The notes under the pieces: model-generated
Databases searched by the model: none
Told to the model about the DNA's origin: nothing
What the model saw: only the letters and a program-made list of their open reading frames with translations
Shown: positions 1-5,360 of the stretch, in pieces
Position numbering within the stretch: position 1 is the stretch's first letter
Layout: every line of letters begins with the position of its first letter
Made by a program: the position numbers and the translations under genes
IMG/VR virus record: IMGVR_UViG_3300028840_003745
Coordinates: 1-20,386 of that record
DNA: 20,386 nucleotides
Source: a virus
Strand: one strand, 5' to 3'

Positions 1-222
1 CCAGAAGAGGTGACTGCCGCCTTCCTTCGATCTTGTTCGAAGTTAGCTGAGAAGGGGAAGGTGAATATATATCGCGGAGGACAGCGGACATTCGCCAGCT
101 CACTCATGGATAGAGATAAGTTGACGTATATATTAACCATAGATGTGAAGAGGACGCAGGTGAGGATTGAAGATCGTGAGTGGTTTAACTTTTATGTAGA
201 GAAGGAAAGAGGTGCATTATGA
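1..222 (+). CDS. Hypothetical protein, 3' part only
   Basis: The reading frame is open from the first base of the window and stops with TGA at 220-222, so the start lies upstream. The visible 73 residues are mixed charged and aromatic, with no signal peptide, membrane segment or motif that I recognise. The Val codon (GTG) at position 10 could be taken for a start, but no ribosome site precedes it and the frame continues leftwards, so this is best read as a truncated C-terminal part. Its stop overlaps the start of the next gene by 4 nt (ATGA), showing translational coupling in one operon. Function unknown. Confidence 0.6.
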   Translation, partial: PEEVTAAFLRSCSKLAEKGKVNIYRGGQRTFASSLMDRDKLTYILTIDVKRTQVRIEDREWFNFYVEKERGAL

Positions 223-524
223 CGATAAGATGGCAGTTGGAAGAAGTTGCTCAGAAGCTACAAGAGGAGATTGAATATTTGGATTCACTTTTTGAGGATC
301 TCTTCAAAGGCGGCAATGGAGATAGGGTGGTTGATAGTGCGGTGATCATGTGGAGATTCACTCGCCTTCGGATAAATAAAGTTTGGTTGAAGTATATTGC
401 GGTTGGGGCAGAGTCACCCGCAAAGGAAAGTTTGCAAAAAAATATAGCGGGTTGGGTTTCTGTGATCGACGAACTGATGTTGATATATATGAATTTGAAT
501 GCTGGCTTTGGCAAAAAAACATAA
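219..524 (+). CDS. Hypothetical protein (101 aa)
   Basis: The ATG at 219 overlaps the previous stop (ATGA) and is preceded by GAAAGAGG at 204-212. The 101-residue product is predicted soluble. The first 30 residues are acidic and look helical (many Glu, Leu and Gln), followed by a Trp/Arg-rich middle. There is no cysteine cluster and no recognised domain. It is the last gene before an intergenic gap of more than 800 nt. I see no clear intrinsic terminator behind it, so transcription may run on into the AT-rich region. Function not recognised. Confidence 0.65.
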   Translation: MTIRWQLEEVAQKLQEEIEYLDSLFEDLFKGGNGDRVVDSAVIMWRFTRLRINKVWLKYIAVGAESPAKESLQKNIAGWVSVIDELMLIYMNLNAGFGKKT

Positions 525-735
525 TTTTAAGTTTCTTCAATGATATCAAAGTGTTATTCAAGGTACGCTCAAAAACGACAAAAATCGCCAAAAAATGCTA
601 CAAAGTGGTATATTTTCAGTTTATTTTTCAAAGTCTATCCAAATAAATTTTAAATTATTTTTAAGGTTTCGTGTAAGTGGCTGAAATCATTAATAATTTT
701 TTTTCAAAAAAATATCATTATTTTATAATAAACTA
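525..735. other. AT-rich intergenic region with no gene
   Basis: This stretch is conspicuously AT-rich, with several A and T runs (for example 693-713). It contains no open frame with a ribosome site; short frames here overlap the upstream gene out of phase. It leads into the promoter at 736-764. I see no iteron set, tRNA or strong hairpin. It could be an upstream promoter region or simply a spacer. Confidence 0.5.
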
Positions 736-764
736 TTGACATTATTTTTTATTCATGTTAAGTT
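736..764 (+). promoter_or_regulatory. Sigma-70-like promoter for the large non-coding RNA
   Basis: A perfect -35 hexamer TTGACA (736-741) is followed after 17 nt by TAAGTT (759-764), a weak -10 box strengthened by an extended TG at 756-757. The predicted transcription start is near 771, at the foot of the first hairpin of the RNA. The -35 box is classical, unlike the three other promoters in this window (5337, 10788, 19162). This RNA may therefore be read by unmodified host polymerase. The start site is inferred from spacing only. Confidence 0.55.
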
Positions 765-775
765 GTAATCAACTT
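760..775. promoter_or_regulatory. Perfect palindrome over -10 and start site, possible operator
   Basis: AAGTTG (760-765), a TAAT spacer and CAACTT (770-775) form a perfect 6+6 inverted repeat covering the -10 box and predicted start of the promoter at 736-764. A repressor bound here would block polymerase. At RNA level the right arm would instead join the 771-796 hairpin, so the palindrome makes most sense as DNA. No repressor gene is recognised nearby; the operator role is an inference from position. Confidence 0.3.
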
Positions 776-1301
776 GTTAATCACAAAAAACAAGTTTTTC
801 GTTCTTTGAAATAAAGGCACCTTGGACATTAGATTAATCGGTGATTCCGTGAGCCAAGGACAAGCCCCTCAAAAGCCCACAATCAAAACGGGCAAGGTCA
901 AAGATTCAATCCTGTCAGGCACAACGATCTGGTGACCGAACTACGACAGCGAAAATTGAGACCAAAAGAAAATGGATACAGCTCAACCTCCCACTCGTTT
1001 TAATCAATGCCGATCAATCGGTACTGTTAAGAAATCCCTGTGATAAGTGATCGCATGTAAATCTTCCGGCATGGTTTTTATGTCAAAGGAAGTTTTGCTA
1101 TCGGTGCTGGGCACACTTCACGCCAAGGGGTAGAGATCGGGATGTTGAATAGCTTTTATATCAGGCGCGAGGCGAAATGGCGAGCTTGCTTTAAACGTAG
1201 CAAGGGTTAAAGAGTAGTCTGCAAAAGGTATCCCCAAGGCATTCCATCACAGCAACGGTAATAAGTCTGTGTTCAATTCTGGTTTGCTGAGGTAAAAAAA
1301 T

Positions 1302-1314
1302 CTCCTCCTCCTTT
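1302..1314 (+). other. Anti-Shine-Dalgarno-like tract in the RNA
   Basis: CTCCTCCTCCTTT contains CCTCCTTT, the same word found at the 3' end of bacterial 16S rRNA. Its CTCCTCCTTT part (1305-1314) is exactly complementary to the AAAGGAGGAG ribosome sites at 2130-2139, 2793-2802 and 4526-4535, and nearly so to those at 3336 and 10865. Part of the tract can pair locally (1307-1310 with 1315-1318). Any regulatory role is an inference. Confidence 0.4.
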
Positions 1315-1319
1315 GAGGG

Positions 1320-1345
1320 TGGTTGCAGGGTTCGCCCTGCTACCA
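1320..1345 (+). terminator. UUCG-capped hairpin, possible terminator or attenuator
   Basis: Positions 1320-1330 pair with 1335-1345 around a TTCG loop, giving ten base pairs and one U-U mismatch. Only a short T-rich stretch (ATTTAAGTT) follows, so it is a weak intrinsic terminator at best. Its 3' arm (1338-1345) is also the outer part of the 25-bp long-range repeat, so the two structures exclude each other, as in an attenuator. Confidence 0.45.
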
Positions 1346-1638
1346 TTTAAGTTCATCGGGCAGAGAAAGAGAGAATGCTATGTTGACAAATTTGATAATT
1401 GTAAAAGGTAGTCAAAAAGAGATTGAAGAAATAGAAAATGATTATCGCGTAAAACTTTGTCCCGGTATGGTTAATATATGTAATGACCGTATTGAACTTC
1501 ACTTTAGATCTTCGATGAAAGCGGATCAATTTTTTGAGTATTAGTCTCCTCGCAGTGATGCAATGCTTGAACTTCAATATAATGTCCAAACAGCATATTA
1601 AAAAAAAAGAACTTGTCCGATGAATTTAAACGGTAGCA
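1338..1638. repeat. 25-bp inverted repeat enclosing a small ORF
   Basis: Positions 1338-1362 pair with 1614-1638: 24 of 25 positions pair, with one A-C mismatch (1345/1631) and two G-U pairs (1351/1625, 1360/1616). The 251-nt interior contains the ORF 1380-1544 and a nine-base A run near 1600-1608. The G-U pairs suggest pressure on RNA pairing rather than DNA identity. The alternative is a small element with terminal inverted repeats; I see no obvious target-site duplication outside the arms. Confidence 0.7.
1380..1544 (+). CDS. Small hypothetical protein (54 aa) inside an inverted repeat
   Basis: The ATG at 1380 gives 54 residues ending at TAG 1542-1544. The frame stays open upstream to 1323 (TTG), but that lies inside the UUCG hairpin, so 1380 is preferred. 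The ribosome site is poor (purine run GAGAAAGAGAGA upstream). The product begins with a beta-like hydrophobic stretch (LTNLIIVKG), has a Glu-rich helix and two cysteines, and resembles nothing I know. It lies entirely inside the 1338-1638 inverted repeat. It may be a true small gene controlled by that structure, or a chance frame within a longer RNA. Confidence 0.35.
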   Translation: MLTNLIIVKGSQKEIEEIENDYRVKLCPGMVNICNDRIELHFRSSMKADQFFEY

Positions 1639-1675
1639 CGGAAAACAAACAACCAAAAAGAGGGGAGAGAATAAA

Positions 1676-2059
1676 ATGGCAACTGTATTAAAGATGAAAG
1701 GCAAAGTTCAAAAAAGTCTGAAAAGTGATATCGCCGCATATTTTGAGTTGAAGTCACAACTTGAAGATATGAAGGCAGATATCATTTCGCAGATGGAACG
1801 GAACGATTTGAGAAAGATTGAGACGAGCGACTTTGTTGCGAGCCTCACAGAAGTTCAGCGGAAAGAGATTGATGCTGAAGACTTCTACAACAATCTTTCC
1901 AAAAAGGAACGGAAATACTGGTTTCAAATGATCAATGTTGTCAAGTCAAAAGCCAAGAAGTTTGTTGGCGATGACAGCATTGAAGAGTTTGAAGTGCTGA
2001 CATCAACTTATGATCGGTTCGATGTCAAGCGCAAAAAGAAGATTCTCAAAAAGAAGTAG
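1676..2059 (+). CDS. Hypothetical basic, coiled protein (127 aa)
   Basis: The ATG at 1676 follows an AGAGGGGAGAGA purine tract (1659-1670). The 127-residue product is Lys-rich. Residues 12-45 look helical and heptad-like (ELKSQLEDMKADIISQMER), residues 46-90 are mixed, and the tail ends with a Lys cluster (KRKKKILKKK), suggesting nucleic-acid or acidic-protein binding. There are no Cys clusters or membrane segments. It sits just after the inverted repeat and before the denV-like gene, separated from the latter by a 12-bp hairpin. The family is not recognised, and the coiled-coil call is by eye. Confidence 0.65.
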   Translation: MATVLKMKGKVQKSLKSDIAAYFELKSQLEDMKADIISQMERNDLRKIETSDFVASLTEVQRKEIDAEDFYNNLSKKERKYWFQMINVVKSKAKKFVGDDSIEEFEVLTSTYDRFDVKRKKKILKKK

Positions 2060-2072
2060 TTCAATTTCGATC

Positions 2073-2106
2073 TTGCCCTTAAATGCAAACAATGATTTGA
2101 GGGCAA
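2073..2106 (+). promoter_or_regulatory. 12-bp intergenic hairpin before the denV-like gene
   Basis: TTGCCCTTAAAT (2073-2084) pairs with 2095-2106 over all 12 positions, including one G-U pair, around a 10-nt loop. No T run follows, so it is not a standard terminator. It could be an RNA-processing or stability element between the genes at 1676 and 2146/2158. Confidence 0.45.
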
Positions 2107-2157
2107 ACATGGTGGTTAAACAACAAACAAAAGGAGGAGAGAACTATGAGAATGTAG

Positions 2158-2469
2158 ATGGTTGACACGCCAACAATGTGTCGAAGACATCTACTTGGTG
2201 AACACGTCGAACTTCATATGCTTGTCGGTTGCATATTGAAGGGGAAGTGTATTGACGGATATTTCAGTCTCGTCGAAGTTCACAATATAAGGCGAAGACA
2301 TACTGAAATATCCAGAGAAATGAAGCGGAGAGGTTATAACCACAAGTCTTCACTTCCTGATTTTAGGTCATTCAAGTTTGGTGAAGTTGACACGGTTGAT
2401 TCTCTTTATGATCTTCATGGGAGATGTCAAGAATGTGAAGAACTTTACTGGAGGTGTCATGGCAAGTAA
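2158..2469 (+). CDS. T4 endonuclease V-like pyrimidine-dimer glycosylase (N-terminal amber)
   Basis: The product matches the pyrimidine-dimer DNA glycosylase (T4 DenV, Pyr_excise) family. HLLGEHVE (residues 11-18) aligns with HLMAEYRE of T4 endonuclease V, placing Glu18 at catalytic Glu23, and RGYNHKS matches RGFNIKD. These enzymes excise UV-induced pyrimidine dimers and cut the strand by beta-elimination using the N-terminal amine. The natural start is almost certainly ATG 2146, placed 6-8 nt after AAAGGAGGAG (2130-2139): it gives M-R-M-stop-M, where homologues as I remember them read MR-x-W. The TAG at 2155-2157 replaces the conserved Trp codon (TGG to TAG, one transition). Reinitiation at ATG 2158 would give 103 residues lacking the N-terminal amine position and conserved Arg, so the short form is probably inactive. 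The C-terminal part looks complete. Alternatives are suppression, gene decay or a sequencing error. Confidence 0.7.
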   Translation: MVDTPTMCRRHLLGEHVELHMLVGCILKGKCIDGYFSLVEVHNIRRRHTEISREMKRRGYNHKSSLPDFRSFKFGEVDTVDSLYDLHGRCQECEELYWRCHGK

Positions 2470-2794
2470 AAAATATCCAAATGAATGTGTGAGGTGTGGC
2501 TTCTGCTGCATGTGGGAGTTGTGTCCAGTGGCGAAGTTATTGAATCCATTCTCTTCGCCGCCTTGCCTCTTCATGTCGTTTAATGGTGAGGTGGCAACTT
2601 GTGAATTGGCAGGGGATATCGTCCCTATCGGTGATGGGTGTTGTATTCTCGCCAAAGCATATAAAGATGGTGTTCAGATAGACTTTGCGAGTATGCCGCC
2701 AAACATGAAGAAGATGGCGGTTAAACAACTTCTCCATCAACAATTAATTAGAAGAAAAAAGAGGTGGATGAATTATTACAAACTAATAGCATAA
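2459..2794 (+). CDS. CxxCxxCC cysteine-cluster protein (YkgJ-like)
   Basis: The ATG at 2459 follows GGAGG (2450-2454) and overlaps the end of the previous gene by 11 nt. The frame extends upstream to 2378, but that part lies inside the denV-like gene. The 111-residue product starts with a dense cysteine cluster, CVRCGFCCMWELC (residues 10-22), followed by Cys at PPC, ATC and DGCC, and ends in a basic helix. The C-x2-C-x2-CC pattern matches the YkgJ family, described as a putative zinc- or iron-chelating domain. The substrate is unknown and I infer only metal or Fe-S binding. It sits among small accessory genes in the same transcript. Confidence 0.65.
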   Translation: MASKKYPNECVRCGFCCMWELCPVAKLLNPFSSPPCLFMSFNGEVATCELAGDIVPIGDGCCILAKAYKDGVQIDFASMPPNMKKMAVKQLLHQQLIRRKKRWMNYYKLIA

Positions 2795-2805
2795 AGGAGG
2801 AGAAA

Positions 2806-3081
2806 ATGACAATTAGGGATCAGCTATATTCAAAAGATCCCATCCGTGTTGTTATGACGGAGAAGATGTTGAAAAACGGGTGGGGTGACAGGCGGGTGAT
2901 GCCAATGAGAAACTACACAAAAGAGTTTCTTGCTGATGATTCACTTGGCATTGTTCATATCACAGACAAGTTGAAAGTGTATATTGGTTGTATGTTCTTT
3001 CAGTCAACATTCAAAGAAGAGAATTCGATCAAGTTTCATTCAGTTGAAGATTTAATTGAAGCTGGCTGGCTGGTAGATTAA
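2806..3081 (+). CDS. Hypothetical protein (91 aa)
   Basis: The ATG at 2806 sits 3 nt after a perfect AAAGGAGGAG (2793-2802). An earlier in-frame ATG at 2764 overlaps the previous gene and has no ribosome site, so 2806 is chosen. The 91 residues are mixed alpha/beta, with a YIGCMFFQS strand and an acidic C-terminal helix (HSVEDLIEAGWLVD). No known motif is visible. The next small ORF follows 9 nt downstream. Confidence 0.6.
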   Translation: MTIRDQLYSKDPIRVVMTEKMLKNGWGDRRVMPMRNYTKEFLADDSLGIVHITDKLKVYIGCMFFQSTFKEENSIKFHSVEDLIEAGWLVD

Positions 3082-3090
3082 GGGGGTGAT

Positions 3091-3162
3091 ATGAAAAAGA
3101 AGAAAGTTCGAAGATATTGGGAGAAGTCATACAGTGAAATGGCCGCTTTCGGAGGAGAATAG
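3091..3162 (+). CDS. Very small ORF, probably frameshifted (23 aa)
   Basis: The ATG at 3091 follows a strong AGGGGGTGAT site and reads MKKKKVRRYW...AAFGGE before TAG at 3160-3162. Frame 3 (starting at 3138) continues directly as IEDRLRKDEMATKVVALLLDVKLDD and stops at 3234-3236. Joining the two by one base gives a plausible 48-residue protein, which suggests a single-base deletion in the GAATAGAA region. No slippery heptamer is present for programmed frameshifting. The block ends just before the terminator at 3264. It may be a broken gene, a real mini-protein or a sequence error. Confidence 0.35.
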   Translation: MKKKKVRRYWEKSYSEMAAFGGE

Positions 3163-3263
3163 AAGATCGTCTACGCAAGGATGAGATGGCAACAAAGGTT
3201 GTTGCACTTCTCCTTGACGTTAAGTTAGACGATTAGCTACGGCACCGGCGAAAGCCAAAGCAA

Positions 3264-3313
3264 GGGCGCATCGAACAGAATCTAATAGATCCCTAGTAGG
3301 TGCGCCCTTTTTT
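3264..3313 (+). terminator. Intrinsic terminator of the accessory operon
   Basis: GGGCGCA (3264-3270) pairs perfectly with TGCGCCC (3301-3307), followed directly by six T (3308-3313). The 30-nt apical part can fold further (3280-3283 with 3287-3290), giving a branched top. Just upstream, GGC-GAAA-GCC (3247-3256) is a short GNRA hairpin. This closes the transcript of the small genes from 1676. Confidence 0.8.
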
Positions 3314-3351
3314 ATTGGGCAAACTTATCAAACTAAAAGGAGGAAGAAGAA

Positions 3352-4128
3352 ATGCCAGAAAAAGTAGAGGATTATGAATTGGCAAGGACACATGGGGCAA
3401 AGGCTATTCACTTGATGAAGTTGGGAAAGAAGAAAAGTGACTTCTCAACAATGGTATGCACAGGAAAGGTTTTGAAAAACCCAGAAGAGTTTGAACTTGA
3501 TCTTGCATTGATCACTTGTAAAAACTGTCTGCGCAATCCCATTTATAAGGAACTTTCCGGTGAGATTGATGGGGCAGTTGAATCCAAAGAAGAGAAAAAA
3601 GTGGATATGATTCCAGAAGCAGGGGTCATAACTCAAACGATTGATGATGAATTCAAACAGAATCATACACGGGTGTTTTCAGCATCCACAAAGAATCAAA
3701 AGCCATTATTCACGGTGGTTGCGGATAACTTTGAAGATGCGAAAGAGAAGATTGAGGCTGAAAAGAAGAAGTCAAATGGCAAGTTGAAAACTTGGCAAGT
3801 TTGGGATCGCGGTGGAAATGTGATCATACAAAGATGGGTACCAAATGAAATGATCAAAGGCATCCTATCAAAAGAAGAGAAGTCGTTGATACAATCCGTA
3901 AGGACACTTGACATAAGGACCGATGTCAAGCGTATTGCTGATGCACTTGAAAGTCAGATTAAAATAATGTCTGACTTCACTGTCACCATTGCAAAGGCGA
4001 CAGAAACAATCGTCAAGTTGATGTACTTTGGAAATAAGGGGGTGATTGATCAAGGAATTGAATCTGAAGAGGAAGTAAAGACAAAGCGGATTGTTAAGAA
4101 GAGTTCTCGCAAGATCTTTAAGCGGTAA
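3352..4128 (+). CDS. Hypothetical protein with N-terminal zinc-type cysteines (258 aa)
   Basis: The ATG at 3352 follows AAAGGAGGA (3336-3344). Residues His20, Cys36, Cys56 and Cys59 (pattern H...C...C-x2-C, in ITCKNCLRNP) look like a small zinc-binding module at the N-terminus, a layout I have seen in phage and actinobacterial hypotheticals. The middle is highly charged, including KEEKK and EKKKSNGK stretches, with a compact beta-like segment around LKTWQVWDRGGNVIIQRWV. The last 70 residues are helical and end in a basic tail (KRIVKKSSRKIFKR). There is no enzyme motif. The gene lies between two terminators (3264 and 4138), though I see no clear own promoter. Function unknown; nucleic-acid binding is only a guess. 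Confidence 0.7.
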   Translation: MPEKVEDYELARTHGAKAIHLMKLGKKKSDFSTMVCTGKVLKNPEEFELDLALITCKNCLRNPIYKELSGEIDGAVESKEEKKVDMIPEAGVITQTIDDEFKQNHTRVFSASTKNQKPLFTVVADNFEDAKEKIEAEKKKSNGKLKTWQVWDRGGNVIIQRWVPNEMIKGILSKEEKSLIQSVRTLDIRTDVKRIADALESQIKIMSDFTVTIAKATETIVKLMYFGNKGVIDQGIESEEEVKTKRIVKKSSRKIFKR

Positions 4129-4137
4129 GTCAAATCA

Positions 4138-4168
4138 GTGGGTCGACTTCGGTTGGCCCACTCGTTTG
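4138..4168 (+). terminator. Intrinsic terminator with C(UUCG)G loop
   Basis: GTGGGTCGAC (4138-4147) pairs with 4152-4161 over all ten positions (two G-U), extended by A4137-T4162, around an ideal C-TTCG-G tetraloop. A T-rich tail (TCGTTTGCTTT) follows. It begins 10 nt after the stop of the upstream gene. The tail is interrupted, so read-through into the next gene is possible. Confidence 0.75.
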
Positions 4169-4200
4169 CTTTATCGTCATCTAACGAAAGGAGGGGAAAG

Positions 4201-4539
4201 TTGAAATTAATCAAGAAGAAGCGAAGAGTTATATTCAAGGTGAAGTCAAAGAAGAAGGTGGTGAAGAAGATTATGAAGCAAAGAGATAAACTCGAACCGA
4301 CGTATAACAAGTCAGAATATTTTTGGTGTAGTGATTATGGCTGTTGGTTGTCACCTGCCGTTTGTATTCATCGTGAGATGAACTGGCAAAAGTATGATGG
4401 ATGGAAGCGGTGTTCCGGTTGTGTTTATGCGGAGAAGTTCAGATCATTAAAGGATCAAGGTATGAGATCTGAAAGGGAGATGATTGACATAGTTCTTGAA
4501 AGACGAAGTAAACGGAAGATAATAAAAAGGAGGAGATGA
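4201..4539 (+). CDS. Hypothetical cysteine-cluster protein (112 aa), TTG start
   Basis: A TTG at 4201 lies 5 nt after AAAGGAGGGG, which decides the start. The frame is open back to a GTG at 4138, but that codon is inside the terminator stem. The first 30 residues are extremely basic (IKKKRRVIFKVKSKKKVVKKI). The middle holds WCSDYGCWLSPAVCIHREM and RCSGCVYAEKF, that is five Cys plus a His, arranged like a zinc finger. The C-terminal 30 residues are again basic. Basic ends around a metal-binding core suggest DNA or RNA binding; this is inference, and I do not recognise the family. The stop is 4 nt before the next start. Confidence 0.65.
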   Translation: MKLIKKKRRVIFKVKSKKKVVKKIMKQRDKLEPTYNKSEYFWCSDYGCWLSPAVCIHREMNWQKYDGWKRCSGCVYAEKFRSLKDQGMRSEREMIDIVLERRSKRKIIKRRR

Positions 4540-4543
4540 GCTT

Positions 4544-4894
4544 ATGTGGATAATGAATACAGATGGATTCTTCAGTGTTGTGAAAGATGATTTTTGTAAA
4601 CGAGGTCAACTAGTAGTCAGGGCGAGACGAAGAGGTGATCTTGAAAGTTTGATCAAGTCAGCTATGGATTTTGGAATCATTAAGAGTAAAGTTAAAATTC
4701 ACAAGTTTGATGAAGCAGATTATCTCTATCGCATATACCTGAACCGAACAATTTTTGCGGAGTATCTTTCTATGTCTGGAATGTTCATTGATTATCCAAA
4801 CTTCAAAGCGACATTGCAGAAGGGTGATATTGATAGGCATAAGGCTTACTATGGTTGTTGGCGGGAACTTCTAAAACTTGAAAGAGGAGATTGA
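4544..4894 (+). CDS. Conserved hypothetical protein (116 aa)
   Basis: The ATG at 4544 is preceded by a perfect AAAGGAGGAG (4526-4535). The product begins MWIMNTDGFFSVVKD and has LVVRARRRGDLESL, DYLYRIYLNR and IDYPNFK motifs, ending YYGCWRELLKL. This arrangement matches a widespread family of about 120-residue hypotheticals in bacteria and phages, as I remember it. The family has no assigned function that I know. It looks like a compact alpha/beta protein, soluble, with no catalytic signature. The next start lies 2 nt beyond its stop. Confidence 0.7.
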   Translation: MWIMNTDGFFSVVKDDFCKRGQLVVRARRRGDLESLIKSAMDFGIIKSKVKIHKFDEADYLYRIYLNRTIFAEYLSMSGMFIDYPNFKATLQKGDIDRHKAYYGCWRELLKLERGD

Positions 4895-4896
4895 AT

Positions 4897-5340
4897 ATGA
4901 AGACGAAAGGGAGCGGGACATTTGAATATGAAACATTGTGTGCAATAAGGTTACTCTTCTATGAAAGTGATACACTCATATCGCTTGATAGTGAATACAG
5001 TGATGTTGAACAAGAAGAGGTGATAGATCCCATTCTTCTTGAAGTCAGCACATCTCAATGTATTCCAAATCCAGAACAAGAATTAATCCTTAAAGAAGCA
5101 TTTGAAAATCTGAGTGATGATTCAAAAGATCTATTGGCGATTATAATTCATTGGCCTGATGAGTTAGATGAAATGATTGGGTATGATTTGACTCCACGAA
5201 GAGGGAGACCAAATTACTTCAAAATAAGGAGAGGCCTTCTCCGTATATTCAGGGCGAGGGGTTGTAGGGTCGCCAGAATGTTACGTGAACTTAGTGATTT
5301 CACAAAGATATACTTCGAGATAGAGTCGGCTGTAAATTAA
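4897..5340 (+). CDS. Hypothetical regulator-like helical protein (147 aa)
   Basis: The ATG at 4897 lies 7 nt after GAGGAG; a TTG at 4891 in the same frame is too close to that site. The second half reads AFENLSDDSKDLLAIII...DELDEMI and then IRRGLLRIFRARGCRVARMLRELSDF. This is a two-part helical pattern recalling phage hypotheticals with sigma-like or helix-turn-helix segments (an SDDSKDLL helix, a linker, and a basic helix ending in a turn and a second helix). No known domain can be named with certainty. Its TAA stop (5338-5340) lies inside the next promoter, so it closes the early small-gene group. A role in transcription is an inference with low confidence. Confidence 0.6.
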   Translation: MKTKGSGTFEYETLCAIRLLFYESDTLISLDSEYSDVEQEEVIDPILLEVSTSQCIPNPEQELILKEAFENLSDDSKDLLAIIIHWPDELDEMIGYDLTPRRGRPNYFKIRRGLLRIFRARGCRVARMLRELSDFTKIYFEIESAVN

Positions 5341-5360
5341 TTCAAAAAATATGGTATAAT
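5337..5360 (+). promoter_or_regulatory. Phage promoter copy 1 (replication operon)
   Basis: TTAATTCAAAAAA is followed by TATGGTATAAT, a perfect extended -10 (TGG plus TATAAT at 5355-5360). The same 24-nt design with identical internal spacing recurs at 10788 and 19162. No TTGACA-like -35 is present at the usual distance. The start would be near 5367, giving a leader of about 25 nt before the helicase start. Confidence 0.8.

Larger units (their letters stand above)
771..1345 (+). ncRNA. Candidate large structured non-coding RNA
   Basis: About 575 nt without a plausible gene follow a good promoter, and the sequence is visibly less AT-rich than its upstream flank. Many stems can be read directly: 771-777/790-796; 820-825/854-859 (CCTTGG/CCAAGG); 896-899/960-963 enclosing 906-910/955-959 and 912-916/945-949; 1008-1013/1018-1023; 1063-1072/1080-1092 (ten pairs with an AAA bulge); 1097-1101/1149-1153; 1185-1190/1199-1204; 1250-1255/1284-1289; and the UUCG hairpin 1320-1345. 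Length, phage context and dense structure resemble the ROOL and GOLLD classes of ornate phage RNAs (established knowledge), but I cannot assign a family from memory of the consensus. tmRNA, RNase P RNA and group I or II intron hallmarks were not seen. The 3' end could lie as far as about 1638 if the long-range helix belongs to the same RNA. Confidence 0.6.

Noticed and set aside
383-646. 87-codon frame overlapping the gene at 219-524 and the AT-rich region
   Set aside because: It is out of phase with a better-supported gene, has no ribosome site, and its second half is low-complexity AT-rich sequence.
1321-1345. tRNA T-arm-like sequence (GGTTCG followed by CCA)
   Set aside because: The stem has a G-C closed UUCG loop rather than a 7-nt T-loop, and no D-arm, anticodon arm or acceptor partner is present.
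771-1345. tmRNA, RNase P RNA or group I/II intron
   Set aside because: I found no tag reading frame with tRNA-like ends, no RNase P core words, no group I P/Q/R/S core and no group II domain V.
2155-2157. Genome-wide reassignment of TAG to an amino acid
   Set aside because: TAG does not occur inside any long gene here, and read-through at 10767-10769 would translate across a promoter.
4138-4200. Upstream GTG start for the gene at 4201
   Set aside because: The GTG is part of a terminator stem with a UUCG loop, while a strong Shine-Dalgarno sits directly before TTG 4201.
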